Positions 37,719 through 46,573 are shown, counted from the stretch's first letter. The stretch: DNA of 64,000 nucleotides from Anaeromyxobacter soli (GCF_022808855.1 NZ_JAKZLF010000024.1:19380-83379); one strand, 5' to 3'. The notes: generated from the letters alone by a model not told the origin. A program made the numbers and translations.

Positions 37719-38782
37719 TGCCCGCCCGCGTCCTCGTGGTCGACGACTCCGCCGTGGTGCGGCTGGCGCTCACGCAGATCCTCGGCCGCGCGGGGCTCAC
37801 GGTCGCCACGGCGCACGACCCGCTCATCGCCATGGAGAAGATGCGCCGGGAGCGCCCGGACGCGATCGTCCTCGACATCGAGATGCCGCGGATGGACGGG
37901 CTCACCTTCCTGCGCAAGGTGATGGCCGAGGATCCCGTCCCGGTGGTGGTCTGCTCCGGCCTCGCCGGCCCGGGCACCGAGATCGCGCTGCGCGCGCTGG
38001 AGGAGGGCGCGGTCGACCTCGTGGCGAAGCCGCGCCTGGGGGTGAAGGGGTTCCTCGAGGACTCGGCCGTGCGCCTCGTGCAGGTCGTCCGCGCCGCCGT
38101 GCTCGCGCGCGTCCCCCGCCGGACGGCCGGCTCGCGCCCGGGGATCAAGCTCTCCGCCGACGCGGTGCTCCCGGCCCGCCCGGCGGCCCGCGGCGCGGCC
38201 GAGCGCGTCGTGGTCATCGGCGCGTCCACCGGCGGGACCGAGGCGCTCCGCCAGATCCTCGAGGCGCTGCCCGCGGACGCCCCGGGCATCGCCATCGTCC
38301 AGCACATGCCCGAGGTGTTCACCGCGCAGTTCGCGGCGCGCCTCGATCGGAGCTGCCGCGTGGAGGTGAAGGAGGCCGCGCACGGCGACCGGCTCGGTCC
38401 GGGCCGGGCGCTCGTCGCCCCCGGCAACCGGCACCTGGCGCTCCGGCGTTCGGGCGCGCAGTACGTCGTCCACGTCCTCGACGGTCCCCCCGTGTCGCTG
38501 CACCGGCCGAGCGTGAACGTCCTGTTCCGCTCCGCGGCCCAGGCGGCGGGCGGGAATGCGGCCGGCGTGATCCTCACCGGCATGGGCGACGACGGCGCGG
38601 AGGGCCTCGCCGAGCTCCGCGCCGCCGGCGCGCGCACCTTCGCGCAGGACGAGGCGAGCTGCGTGGTGTTCGGCATGCCGAAGGAGGCGATCGCGCGAGG
38701 CGCGGTCGAGCAGGTCCTCCCGCTCCCGCGCATCGCGCCCGCCCTGCTGGAGTGGTGGCGGGCGCCGCCGCGGCGCGGCTGA
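37718..38782 (+). CDS. cheB: chemotaxis methylesterase CheB
   Basis: 354 aa. The receiver has D9/D10 and phospho-acceptor D53; the esterase domain has the triad S170 (GASTGG), H196 (VQHMPEVF) and D292 (GMGDDGAEG). The start overlaps the cheR stop by one base (TGATG). It is the last gene of the operon and faces iscX, with a bidirectional terminator-like hairpin between them. Confidence 0.94.
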   Translation: MPARVLVVDDSAVVRLALTQILGRAGLTVATAHDPLIAMEKMRRERPDAIVLDIEMPRMDGLTFLRKVMAEDPVPVVVCSGLAGPGTEIALRALEEGAVDLVAKPRLGVKGFLEDSAVRLVQVVRAAVLARVPRRTAGSRPGIKLSADAVLPARPAARGAAERVVVIGASTGGTEALRQILEALPADAPGIAIVQHMPEVFTAQFAARLDRSCRVEVKEAAHGDRLGPGRALVAPGNRHLALRRSGAQYVVHVLDGPPVSLHRPSVNVLFRSAAQAAGGNAAGVILTGMGDDGAEGLAELRAAGARTFAQDEASCVVFGMPKEAIARGAVEQVLPLPRIAPALLEWWRAPPRRG

Positions 38783-38799
38783 GGGCCGGGCTCGCTTTG

Positions 38800-38829
38800 C
38801 TCGCCGGTCCGCGCCTCACGACCGGCGAG
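38800..38829. terminator. hairpin between convergent cheB and iscX
   Basis: A perfect 10-bp inverted repeat (CTCGCCGGTC at 38800-38809 and GACCGGCGAG at 38820-38829) with a 10-nt loop. It lacks a U-run, but its position 17 nt after the cheB stop and 6 nt from the iscX stop suggests it serves both transcripts. The left arm overlaps a copy of the GCTCGCTTNGCTCGCC repeat. Confidence 0.6.
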
Positions 38830-38835
38830 GGTCCG

Positions 38836-39033
38836 TCAGTCCTCGACCTCGTCGAGCCAGGCCATCTGGATGGCCTCGAGGACCTTCTCGTTCGACTTCT
38901 CCGGATCGTCCGCGAAGCCGGGGAGCTCGCGCACCCAGCGGTGCAGGTCGGTGAAGCGGACGGAGAGCGGCGCCACGCCGGGGTGCGTCTCGGCGAGGGC
39001 GATGGCGATGTCGCGCACGTCGGTCCATCTCAT
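38836..39033 (-). CDS. iscX: iron-sulfur assembly protein IscX
   Basis: 65 aa, the typical IscX/YfhJ length. It matches the family in MRWTDVRDIAIALAETHPGV and the acidic C-terminus with EAIQMAWLDEVED. IscX binds IscS and iron and tunes the rate of cluster synthesis. Last gene of the isc operon, separated from fdx by an 85-nt gap that holds a repeat element. Confidence 0.93.
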   Translation of the reverse strand: MRWTDVRDIAIALAETHPGVAPLSVRFTDLHRWVRELPGFADDPEKSNEKVLEAIQMAWLDEVED

Positions 39034-39052
39034 CGGTGACTCCTGTTCTGAC

Positions 39053-39091
39053 GGGGACTGCGCCCCCGGCCGGCGGGCTCGCTTCGCTCGC
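39053..39091. repeat. dispersed intergenic hairpin/repeat element, copy near iscX
   Basis: GGGGACTGCGCCCC forms a short stem, followed at 39072-39090 by CGGCGGGCTCGCTTCGCTCG. The same two modules in the same order occur downstream of argR (50365-50379 and about 50478-50500). Partial copies are near 20281, 38784 and 58979. Confidence 0.6.
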
Positions 39092-39118
39092 CGAGCGTTC
39101 GTGTGGAGAACGGGTCCG

Positions 39119-39424
39119 TCAGGAGGCGATCCGGTTCCCGGGGATCCGCACGACCACGTCCTCGTCCGAGACGCAGGCCTGGCAGCCGAGCCGCGAGCTC
39201 GGCTGGAGCCCGGCGGCCTCGTTCAGCTTGTCGTCCTCGCGATCCTCGATCTCGGAGAGCGAGTCGAGCCCCGCCTCGATCCAGACGTGGCAGGTGGTGC
39301 AGGCCGCGACGCCGCCGCAGTTGTGGGGGAGCTCGACCCCGGCCTGCTCGGCGGCCTCCAGGATCGACGAGCCGCGGCGGACCTCCGCGCTCTTTCCCTC
39401 GGGCAGGAAGGTGACCTTCGGCAT
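39119..39424 (-). CDS. fdx: ISC-type [2Fe-2S] ferredoxin
   Basis: 101 aa. Cluster ligands C36, C42, C45 and C81 give the C-x5-C-x2-C...C spacing of ISC/adrenodoxin-type ferredoxins (HNCGGVAACTTCHVW and LGCQACVSDED). C84 is an extra Cys. It supplies electrons for cluster assembly on IscU. The stop of hscA lies 5 nt upstream. Confidence 0.95.
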   Translation of the reverse strand: MPKVTFLPEGKSAEVRRGSSILEAAEQAGVELPHNCGGVAACTTCHVWIEAGLDSLSEIEDREDDKLNEAAGLQPSSRLGCQACVSDEDVVVRIPGNRIAS

Positions 39425-39429
39425 GCGCG

Positions 39430-41316
39430 CTACGCCCCCTCGTCCTCGAGATCGCCGTCCTTGGAGCCGGTCGCGCGCGGGTGCTCGACGATGCTCTCGG
39501 CGAACTCCTGCACGCGGTGGCCGGCCATCGCCTGGCGGATGTGCTTGTCCATCCGCCGCTCGGCGAACGCCTTCGAGGCGGCGTCCACCGACTCGATCCA
39601 CGCCTTGATCGCGAGGTAGTCCGGGCCGGCCATGGCGTCCCGCAGCCCGCGCATGCGCTCCTCGATCGGCGCCCGCTCGGCGTCGGTGAGCAGCCCGCCG
39701 TCGAGCTCGAAGGCGGACTCGAGCGAGCCGAGGATCCGGTCGCCCTCCACGCGCCACTCGACGAGGAAGCGCTGGGTCACGTCCTCCTCGGCGTGCTCGA
39801 TGCTCTCGACGAGCATCTGCTCGACCTCCTCCTCCGTGAGGCCGTAGGTCGCCTTCACCTGGATCTTCTGCTCGATGCCGGTCGTGAGCTCGCGCGCCGA
39901 GACCTGGAGGATCCCGTCCGCGTCCACGGCGTAGGTGATCTCGACGCGCGCGATCCCCGCCGGCATGGGGGGGATGCCCTTCAGCGTGAAGCGCGCGAGG
40001 GAGCGGCAGTCGCGGGCGAGCTCGCGCTCGCCCTGCACGACGTGCACGACCATCCCGGTCTGGCCGTCGGCGTAGGTCGTGAACTGCTGGGTGGCGCTCG
40101 CCGGGATGGTCGAGTTCCGCATGATGATCTTCTCGACGACCCCGCCCATCATCTCGACGCCGAGCGACAGCGGGATGACGTCGAGCAGGAGCAGGTCCTC
40201 GCGCCCGCCGCGGTCGAGCGCGTCGGCCTGCACCGCGGCGCCGAGCGCGACCACCGTGTCGGGGTCGAGGTCCGTGAGCGGCTCCTGCCCGAAGATCCGC
40301 CGCACGTGGCGGCGCACGAGCGGCGTCCGCGTCGCGCCGCCGACGAGGACCACCCCGTCCACCTTCGCGACGTTCGCGTCGCGCAGCGCCGCCTCGCACG
40401 GTCCGGTCGTGCGATCCACCACCGGCTGGATGAGCGCCTCCAGCTCGGCGCGGGTGAGCCGCGCCCGCAGGCGGTGGCCCTCGGGGAGCTCCACGTCCGC
40501 CTCGACCACCTCGTGCGCGGTCAGCTCCTCGCGGATCTTCTGCGCCGCGGCCACCGCCCCGCGCAGCACGGCCGGCGACGGCGCGCCGTTCGGGGGCGTG
40601 AGCCCGTCCTCCATGAGCCTCCGCGCCACGAGCCGGTCGAAGTCGTCGCCGCCGAGGTGCGTGTCGCCCACGGTGGAGAGCACCTCGAAGACCCCGGCGT
40701 CGAGCCGCAGGATCGACACGTCGAACGTGCCGCCGCCGAGGTCGTACACGGCGAAGATGCCCTGCGAGCGCTTGTCGAGCCCGTACGCGAGGGCCGCCGC
40801 GGTGGGCTCGTTGAGGAGCCGGAGCACGTCGAGGCCGGCGAGCCGCCCGGCGTCCTTGGTCGCCTGGCGCTGCGCGTCGTCGAAGTAGGCGGGGACGGTG
40901 ATGACGCAGCCGCCCGGCGCGCCGCCGAGCGCCTCCGCGGCGCCCCGCTTCAGGACGCGGAGGATCTCGGCGGAGACCTCGATCGGCGTGACGGCGCGCG
41001 TGCCGCCGTTCAGGACGAGCCGCACGACCGCCCCGGACTCGTCGAAGCGGTAGATGCCGCGGTCCTCGGGGCGGATGTCCCCGGGGCCGCGGCCCATGAA
41101 GCGCTTCACCGAGAGGATGGTGTCGAGCGGCCGCTCCGGCGCCCGGCGCTTCGCGCCCGCGCCGACCTCCGGGTCGCCGCCCGCGTCGTAGTACACCGCC
41201 GAGGGGAGGAGCCGGCTCCCGCCGTCCACCTCCAGCACCTGCGGGCGGTTCCGCTCGTCCACGTGGGCGACGAGCGAGTTCGTCGTGCCGAGATCGATCC
41301 CGATCGCGCGCGGCAT
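39430..41316 (-). CDS. hscA: Fe-S cluster assembly Hsp70 chaperone HscA
   Basis: 628 aa, the HscA length. The ATPase domain starts [13 protein letters not shown] and has [15 protein letters not shown] and [13 protein letters not shown]. The substrate domain begins around residue 375 ([16 protein letters not shown]). The usual DnaK lid end (EEVD) is absent, as in HscA. It acts with HscB on the LPPVK loop of IscU, which is present in this operon's IscU. It lies 8 nt downstream of hscB. Confidence 0.94.
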   Translation of the reverse strand: MPRAIGIDLGTTNSLVAHVDERNRPQVLEVDGGSRLLPSAVYYDAGGDPEVGAGAKRRAPERPLDTILSVKRFMGRGPGDIRPEDRGIYRFDESGAVVRLVLNGGTRAVTPIEVSAEILRVLKRGAAEALGGAPGGCVITVPAYFDDAQRQATKDAGRLAGLDVLRLLNEPTAAALAYGLDKRSQGIFAVYDLGGGTFDVSILRLDAGVFEVLSTVGDTHLGGDDFDRLVARRLMEDGLTPPNGAPSPAVLRGAVAAAQKIREELTAHEVVEADVELPEGHRLRARLTRAELEALIQPVVDRTTGPCEAALRDANVAKVDGVVLVGGATRTPLVRRHVRRIFGQEPLTDLDPDTVVALGAAVQADALDRGGREDLLLLDVIPLSLGVEMMGGVVEKIIMRNSTIPASATQQFTTYADGQTGMVVHVVQGERELARDCRSLARFTLKGIPPMPAGIARVEITYAVDADGILQVSARELTTGIEQKIQVKATYGLTEEEVEQMLVESIEHAEEDVTQRFLVEWRVEGDRILGSLESAFELDGGLLTDAERAPIEERMRGLRDAMAGPDYLAIKAWIESVDAASKAFAERRMDKHIRQAMAGHRVQEFAESIVEHPRATGSKDGDLEDEGA

Positions 41317-41324
41317 GTGGCTCC

Positions 41325-41948
41325 TCAGGGTCCGGCGGCGGCGGCGCCGCGTTCGGCGTCCGCCACGATGTTGTCGTAGTACCGCGCGCGGGAGAGGCGC
41401 CGCGCGATCTCCACCGGCAGCTCCGAGAACCAGTGGTCGTCCTCGAACATGCCTCCGACCTCCGCCTCGATCCCTTCGAGCCGGGAGCGCGCCGCGCGCG
41501 CGATGCGCCGCAGGGCCTCCCCGTCGCCGTCGGAGAGCGCGAGGGCGAGCGCCTCCCGCCACTCCAGCTGCTCCTCCAGGAACTCGGGGTCGGTGAAGGT
41601 CCGCCCCTCGGAGAACACGTCCGTCCCGGCGAGCTTCAGGAGGTAGGCGGCGCGGAGCCGCCAGTCCTTCAGGTAGCGGAAGGCGTCGTTGAGGCGGGTG
41701 GCGCGCTCCAGGGAGAGCCGCCGCTCCCGCGGTTCGGCGCGCGCGAACCGATCCGGGTGGAGCACGCGGGAGAGCTCGCGGAAGCGCCGCTCGAGGTCGG
41801 CCCGGTCGAGCGCGAACTCGCGCGGGAGGCCGAGGAGCGAGAAGTAGTCCTCGGTGCGCGCGACCGGCTGGATCTTGCGGCAACGCGGGCAGAAGAGCGT
41901 CCCGCTCTCCAGCTCCAGCTCGCAGCTCCAGCAGGTCGGGTGGCGCAT
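41325..41948 (-). CDS. hscB: HscB co-chaperone with an N-terminal zinc finger
   Basis: 207 aa from the ATG at 41948. A J-domain with HPD at 64-66 and a C-terminal three-helix IscU-binding domain define HscB. Residues 6-23 (CWSC and CPRC, ten residues apart) add a tetracysteine finger like that of the human mitochondrial HSC20; the E. coli protein lacks it. A start at 41984 would add 12 residues but lies in a hairpin, so the inner ATG is preferred. The start region is duplicated with a 19-nt period (see findings). Confidence 0.9.
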   Translation of the reverse strand: MRHPTCWSCELELESGTLFCPRCRKIQPVARTEDYFSLLGLPREFALDRADLERRFRELSRVLHPDRFARAEPRERRLSLERATRLNDAFRYLKDWRLRAAYLLKLAGTDVFSEGRTFTDPEFLEEQLEWREALALALSDGDGEALRRIARAARSRLEGIEAEVGGMFEDDHWFSELPVEIARRLSRARYYDNIVADAERGAAAAGP

Positions 41949-41964
41949 CTCAGATCGGGTGGCG

Positions 41965-42022
41965 CATGCTCTCGAAAAGAGCATTCCCGCTCGCCCGGGG
42001 AGATCCCGGCGCCGAGCGGGAA
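41965..42022 (-). promoter_or_regulatory. tandem hairpins upstream of hscB
   Basis: Two adjacent inverted repeats: ATGCTCT/AGAGCAT (41966-41984, perfect 7-bp stem, 5-nt loop) and TTCCCGCTCG/CGAGCGGGAA (41984-42022, perfect 10-bp stem). The second encloses a smaller CCGGG/CCCGG stem. They fill the iscA-hscB gap and could act as an attenuator, an RNA processing site or a ribosome-access control for hscB and the genes behind it. Confidence 0.6.
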
Positions 42023-42040
42023 CGCACTAGCACGTATCGA

Positions 42041-42373
42041 CTAGATCGTGAACGACTCGCCGCAGCCGCAGGCGCTCTTCACGTTGGGGTTTCTGAACAC
42101 GAAGCCGCTCTGCATCAGCGTCTGCTGCCAGTCCACCACCGTGCCCGCGAGGAACACGGCGCTCTTCGGGTCGACGAAGAGCCGCGCGCCGTCCCGCTCG
42201 ATCACCTGATCGTGCTTGGCGGGCTCGGCGGCCCAGTCGATGACGTAGGAGAGGCCCGAGCAGCCGCCCCCCTTCACGCCCAGGCGAAGGCCGCCGTTGG
42301 GCGTCCCCTTCTCCGCCGAGAGGGCGCGGATCCGCACCGCCGCCTTCTCGCTCAGGTCGATGTTCCCCGCCAT
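42041..42373 (-). CDS. iscA: A-type Fe-S carrier IscA
   Basis: 110 aa with the three conserved ligands C38 (GGGCSGLSY), C102 and C104 (CGCGESF) and the conserved LFVDPKSAVFLAGTVVDW segment. A-type carriers pass clusters to apo-proteins. It begins 15 nt after iscU. Confidence 0.95.
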   Translation of the reverse strand: MAGNIDLSEKAAVRIRALSAEKGTPNGGLRLGVKGGGCSGLSYVIDWAAEPAKHDQVIERDGARLFVDPKSAVFLAGTVVDWQQTLMQSGFVFRNPNVKSACGCGESFTI

Positions 42374-42388
42374 CCTTCGCGCCTCCCC

Positions 42389-42850
42389 TCAGATCCCGGA
42401 CTTCAGCACGCCGCGCTCGAGCAGCGCCGCGCGATCGCCCTGGACCGTGTCAGCCTTCACCGTCGGGTCGAGGCCGTGCTTCTTCTGCCAGTCGGCGACG
42501 GCCGCCTTGATGGCGTCCTCCGCGAGGACCGAGCAGTGGATCTTCACCGGCGGCAGGTTGAGCTCGTTCGCCACGTCGGTGTTCTTGATGGTCAGCGCCT
42601 CGTCGACGGTCTTGCCCTTCACCCACTCGGTCACGAGCGAGGAGGACGCGATCGCCGATCCGCAGCCGAACGTCTTGAACTTCGCGTCCTCGATGACGCC
42701 GTCGCCGTTCACCCTGATCTGCAGCTTCATCACGTCCCCGCAGGCCGGGGCGCCGACGAGCCCGGTCCCGACGTCCGGGTCGCCCTTGTCGAGCGAGCCG
42801 ACGTTGCGGGGGTTCTCGTAGTGATCGAGGAGCTTTTCCGAGTACGACAT
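42389..42850 (-). CDS. iscU: Fe-S scaffold IscU
   Basis: 153 aa. Ligands C37, D39, C63 and C106 are present, as is the LPPVK chaperone motif at 99-103. The protein is longer than the E. coli form by about 25 residues at the C-terminus (KKHGLDPTVKADTVQGDRA and onward), an extension I do not recognise. It receives sulfur from IscS, 13 nt upstream in the operon. Confidence 0.96.
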   Translation of the reverse strand: MSYSEKLLDHYENPRNVGSLDKGDPDVGTGLVGAPACGDVMKLQIRVNGDGVIEDAKFKTFGCGSAIASSSLVTEWVKGKTVDEALTIKNTDVANELNLPPVKIHCSVLAEDAIKAAVADWQKKHGLDPTVKADTVQGDRAALLERGVLKSGI

Positions 42851-42863
42851 CTTCGTTCCTTCG

Positions 42864-44078
42864 CTAGTGGGGGTTCGCCCACTCGATCTGAGACAGGTCG
42901 ACCCCGTCCTTCACCATCTCGTAGAGCGGCGACATCTCGCGGAGCTTCTTGACCTTCGCGACCACGAGGCGGACGACGTGGTCCACCTCCTCCTCGGTCG
43001 TGAACCTCCCGAGGCCGAAGCGGATCGAGGAGTGCGCGAGGTCCTCCGAGATGCCCATCGCGCGCAGCACGTACGACGGCTCGAGCGACGCGCTCGTGCA
43101 GGCCGACCCGGACGACACGGCCACGTCCTTGATGGCCATCATCAGCGCCTCGCCCTCGACGTAGGCGAAGCTGACGTTCAGGTTGCCCGGGACGCGGTGC
43201 GCGAGGCTGCCGTTCACGGTCAGGAGATCGAGGCCCGCCTGGAGGCCCTTGCGGAGCCGCTCGCGGAGCGCCAGCACCCGCGCCGCCTCGGCGGCGCCCT
43301 CGAGCCGCGCGAGCTCGGCGGCCTTGCCCATCCCCACGATGCCGGGCACGTTCAGCGTGCCGGAGCGGAACCCGCGCTCGTGGCCGCCGCCGTCCATCTG
43401 CGCCGTGAGCCGCACGCGCGGCTTGCGCCGGACGTACAGCGCGCCCATGCCCTTCGGCCCGTACATCTTGTGCGCGGAGATCGAGGCGAGGTCCACGTTC
43501 GCCTGCTCCACGTCGAACGGGACCTTCCCGACGCCCTGCACCGCGTCGCAGTGGAAGAGCACGCCCGCCGCGCGCGTGATCCGCCCGATCTCCTCGATGG
43601 GGTGGAGGACGCCGGTCTCGTTGTTGGCGTGCATGATCGAGACGAGGGTCGTGTCCTTCCGCAGCGCCGCCTTCAGCCGGGCGGGATCGAGCCGTCCGTC
43701 CTTCTCGACGTCGAGGAAGGTCACCTCGAAGCCCTGCCGCTCGAGCGCGTGCATCGAGTCGAGCACCGCCTTGTGCTCGGTCTTGCAGGTGACGAGGTGC
43801 TTGCCCTTCGACTGGTAGAACTGCGCGACGCCCTTCACCGCGAGGTTGTCGGACTCGGTCGCGCCGCTCGTCCAGACGATCTCCTTGGCGGAGGCGCCGA
43901 TGAGCTTCGCCACCTCCTCGCGCGCTGCCTCGACCGCCTCCTCGGCGTGCCAGCCGAACACGTGGCTCTTGGAGGCCGCGTTTCCGAACTGCTCGGAGAA
44001 GTACGGGAGCATCGCCTCGAGCACCCGGCGATCGACCGGGGTCGTGGCGTGATAATCCATGTAGATGGGAATCTTCAT
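42864..44078 (-). CDS. iscS: cysteine desulfurase IscS
   Basis: 404 aa. PLP lysine K204 ([10 protein letters not shown]) and the persulfide Cys C327 ([21 protein letters not shown] in two pieces) identify the IscS class. It delivers sulfur for Fe-S clusters and tRNA thiolation. It is the first gene of iscS-U-A-hscB-hscA-fdx-iscX. There is no iscR gene before it, and a sigma-70 promoter lies about 60 nt upstream. Confidence 0.96.
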   Translation of the reverse strand: MKIPIYMDYHATTPVDRRVLEAMLPYFSEQFGNAASKSHVFGWHAEEAVEAAREEVAKLIGASAKEIVWTSGATESDNLAVKGVAQFYQSKGKHLVTCKTEHKAVLDSMHALERQGFEVTFLDVEKDGRLDPARLKAALRKDTTLVSIMHANNETGVLHPIEEIGRITRAAGVLFHCDAVQGVGKVPFDVEQANVDLASISAHKMYGPKGMGALYVRRKPRVRLTAQMDGGGHERGFRSGTLNVPGIVGMGKAAELARLEGAAEAARVLALRERLRKGLQAGLDLLTVNGSLAHRVPGNLNVSFAYVEGEALMMAIKDVAVSSGSACTSASLEPSYVLRAMGISEDLAHSSIRFGLGRFTTEEEVDHVVRLVVAKVKKLREMSPLYEMVKDGVDLSQIEWANPH

Positions 44079-44140
44079 CGCACCCGAGGGCTCTTAAGCT
44101 TCAGGGAACGCTAACGCCCGGACGTCGACGGGCGGGGTCG

Positions 44141-44168
44141 AGTATAAGGAAATCAGCCACCCGGTCAA
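44141..44168 (-). promoter_or_regulatory. sigma-70 promoter of the isc operon
   Basis: On the minus strand TTGACC (44163-44168) and TATACT (44141-44146) are 16 bp apart, both close to consensus. Transcription would start near 44134, giving a leader of about 55 nt to the iscS ATG. No IscR-type site is evident around it. Confidence 0.7.
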
Positions 44169-44231
44169 GCGTGCACCGCAAGCAAGCATCGGGCGACACA
44201 GCGGAATTTCGTTACCGTTCCCAAGGGACAC

Positions 44232-45629
44232 ATGCGCCTTCCGACCCGGATCCTCCTCGCAGCGCTGACCTTCGCGGCGGTCGCGTGGCTGCCTGAGCTG
44301 GTCGGCCTGGGCCCGACCGGGTCCCAGAGCGACCTCCAGCTCGGCACCCTGCTCGCCGAGGGCTCGATCGTCGCGTTCGCCGTCGCCTTCGTGGGGGGCG
44401 TCGCGACGAGCCTCACCCCCTGTGTGTACCCGCTCATCCCGATCACCGTCTCCATCTTCGGCGCCCGCAAGGCCGGCACCCGCTCCGAGGCGATGGCGCT
44501 CTCCGGGCTGTACGTCCTCGGGATCGCCGCGATGTACTCCGCGCTCGGCGTGGGCGCGGCGCTCACCGGCAAGGCGTTCGGGAGCGTGATGCAGAACCCG
44601 TGGGTGATCGGGCTCGTCGCGCTCGTGCTCGCCGCGATGGCCGCCTCGATGTTCGGCGCGTTCGAGCTGCAGCTCCCCTCGTCGCTCCAGGCGCGGCTGT
44701 CCGGCGTCGGCGGCGCGGGCCGCGCCGGCGCGTTCGCGATGGGGCTCGTCTCCGGCGTCATCGCCGCGCCCTGCACCGGGCCCGTGCTCGCGGCGGCGCT
44801 CACCTTCGTCGCCGCTAAGGGCTCGGTCGCGTTCGGGCTCGGCATCATGTTCACCTACGCGCTCGGCATGGGGCTGCTCTTCTTCCTCATCGGCGCGTTC
44901 TCGATCTCGCTGCCGAAGAGCGGCGCCTGGATGGAGACCGTGAAGTCGGTCTTCGGCGTCGCGCTCCTCGCCGCGGCCGGCATCTTCCTGAAGGACGCCT
45001 TCCCGCAGGTGAAGCCGATCTTCTCCGCCGCCCGCGAGGCGGCGTTCGTCGCGGCCGCGCTCGCGGCTGCCGGCGTCGCCCTCGGCGCGCTGAACGCGAG
45101 CTTCCACGGGCCCGCCGGCGAGCGGCTCGCGAAGGGGCTCGGGGTCGCGCTGCTCGTGGGTGGGATCGTCTACGCCGCCGGCGCCGCCGGGGCGCGGGAG
45201 CGCGCGCGCTCGGCCGCGGCGTTCGCGTGGCTGCACTCCGAGGAGGAGGCGATCGCGCTCGCGAAGACCTCCGGTCGCCCGGTCATCATCGACTTCTGGG
45301 CCGAGTGGTGCACGGCCTGCAAGGAGCTCGACAAGACCGCGTGGGCCGACCCGCGCGTGCGCGAGGAGGCGAGCCGCTTCGTCGCGGTGAAGCTCGACGG
45401 GACGGACGGGTCCGAGGCGTTCCAGGCGCTCGCGGAGAAGTACGGGGTGGTCGGGATGCCGACCGTGGTCTTCATCGACCCGCGCGGCCGCGAGGTGCCC
45501 GACCGCGTGATCGGCGCGATCCCGGCGCAGGAGATGGTGGGCAAGCTGCGCGCCGTGGACGCGGCCTGCGAGCGCGCGCCGGCCGCCCCGAAGACGGCGG
45601 GCGCGCTCGCCTGCGCCGCGCGCTGGTAG
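44232..45629 (+). CDS. dsbD: short DsbD-type thiol:disulfide interchange protein
   Basis: 465 aa. The membrane domain (about residues 45-320, eight helices) has the two active cysteines C64 (LTPCVYPL) and C181 (APCTGPVL). A periplasmic thioredoxin domain with C360-T-A-C363 follows. The N-terminal alpha domain of E. coli DsbD, which passes electrons to partners, is missing: only about 25 residues separate the signal anchor from the membrane domain. It would carry electrons from cytosolic thioredoxin to periplasmic proteins. It is divergent from iscS. Confidence 0.9.
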   Translation: MRLPTRILLAALTFAAVAWLPELVGLGPTGSQSDLQLGTLLAEGSIVAFAVAFVGGVATSLTPCVYPLIPITVSIFGARKAGTRSEAMALSGLYVLGIAAMYSALGVGAALTGKAFGSVMQNPWVIGLVALVLAAMAASMFGAFELQLPSSLQARLSGVGGAGRAGAFAMGLVSGVIAAPCTGPVLAAALTFVAAKGSVAFGLGIMFTYALGMGLLFFLIGAFSISLPKSGAWMETVKSVFGVALLAAAGIFLKDAFPQVKPIFSAAREAAFVAAALAAAGVALGALNASFHGPAGERLAKGLGVALLVGGIVYAAGAAGARERARSAAAFAWLHSEEEAIALAKTSGRPVIIDFWAEWCTACKELDKTAWADPRVREEASRFVAVKLDGTDGSEAFQALAEKYGVVGMPTVVFIDPRGREVPDRVIGAIPAQEMVGKLRAVDAACERAPAAPKTAGALACAARW

Positions 45630-45683
45630 CGCGCGGCGGCGCTGGCGCGAAGGGGAGGAGGCCCCGCCGCGGGCCCGCGAGCG

Positions 45684-46451
45684 CTACAGGACCTGGTAGC
45701 CCGCCAGCACCAGGAACTGAAGATCCGCCATGCCGTCGCGCAGGGGCGCGTCGCCGGCGCCGACGCGGAAGCCGACCGCGGCGCGGACGCCGACCGTCAG
45801 CTCGTCGTAGAGCGGGGTCTCGTAGGAGGCCGCGGCGCGCGGGGTGAAGAGCACGCCGGCGTCGTAGCGGGTGGTCACCGTGATGGGCGCCTCGCCGGAG
45901 AGCGAGACGACCCCGCCGGCGGCGCGCGTCGAGAGGACGAGCGCGGGCGCGAGCTCGAGGCCGCGGTCCTTGTGGTTCTCGTCGTGGATCCACTCGCCGC
46001 CGAAGTTCGCGTACCAGGCGAGGCCCACGCGGCCGGCGAGGTCGAAGCCGCCGGCGGTGCCGAGCGGGCGGCGGTAGAAGGCGCCGAGGCGCAGCTCGGT
46101 CTTCGCCCAGTCGAGATCCCCGAACACGCCGAGGTCGTCCTGCGGCGTGAGCCCCTGCGCCCAGGCGATCCCGAGCGAGGACCAGCCGGCCCAGGCGAGC
46201 GTCGCCGACCCGCCGCCGAGCGGCTCCGCGGAGAGGAGCGAGAGGGTGCGGGGGGGACGCCGCGCAGTGCCGGTCGGGGTGGAGGTGGCGCGAGGCGCCG
46301 CGGGGGTCGCCGGGCGCGCGGGCTCGGCCTGCGCCGGGGCTTCCTGGCCCGGCGGCGTCTCGTAGGGCCAGTCCTCGGGCGGCGCCTGGGGGGCGCCCTG
46401 CGCGGAGCCCGTCGCGAGCACGAGGTTGAGGGCGAAGAGCGAGGCGAGCAT
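45684..46451 (-). CDS. predicted outer-membrane beta-barrel protein
   Basis: 255 aa. A signal peptide (MLASLFALNLVLATGSAQG) is followed by a Pro/Ala/Glu linker (to about residue 65). The rest consists of alternating strands with aromatic ends, for example LGVFGDLDWAKTELRLGAFYRR, VGLAWYANFGGEW and GMADLQFLVLAGYQVL. This fits a small outer-membrane barrel, but no family is recognised. It is convergent with dsbD. Confidence 0.7.
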   Translation of the reverse strand: MLASLFALNLVLATGSAQGAPQAPPEDWPYETPPGQEAPAQAEPARPATPAAPRATSTPTGTARRPPRTLSLLSAEPLGGGSATLAWAGWSSLGIAWAQGLTPQDDLGVFGDLDWAKTELRLGAFYRRPLGTAGGFDLAGRVGLAWYANFGGEWIHDENHKDRGLELAPALVLSTRAAGGVVSLSGEAPITVTTRYDAGVLFTPRAAASYETPLYDELTVGVRAAVGFRVGAGDAPLRDGMADLQFLVLAGYQVL

Positions 46452-46531
46452 GCGGGTCCTCCGGGCCGCGCATTCTAGCGACGAAGCGGCGCGGCAGGGA
46501 CGGAACGGATGGGCGGCCGGGGGATTCCCGG

Positions 46532-46560
46532 TTGACACCCCGTCGGCGCACGGCATATGA
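46532..46560 (+). promoter_or_regulatory. promoter of tRNA-Leu
   Basis: TTGACA (46532-46537) is followed after 17 bp by ATATGA (46555-46560), 13 nt before the mature tRNA start. The -35 is a perfect consensus. Confidence 0.6.
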
Positions 46561-46573
46561 GGAGGCCCCCAAA

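Noticed and set aside
41949..41984. ATG at 41984 as the hscB start
   Set aside because: It sits at the edge of two hairpins, and the added residues ([12 protein letters not shown]) have no family counterpart; the inner ATG directly precedes the zinc finger.
44079..44231. IscR binding site before iscS
   Set aside because: No sequence resembling the type 1 or type 2 IscR motifs was found; only the sigma-70 promoter is clear.
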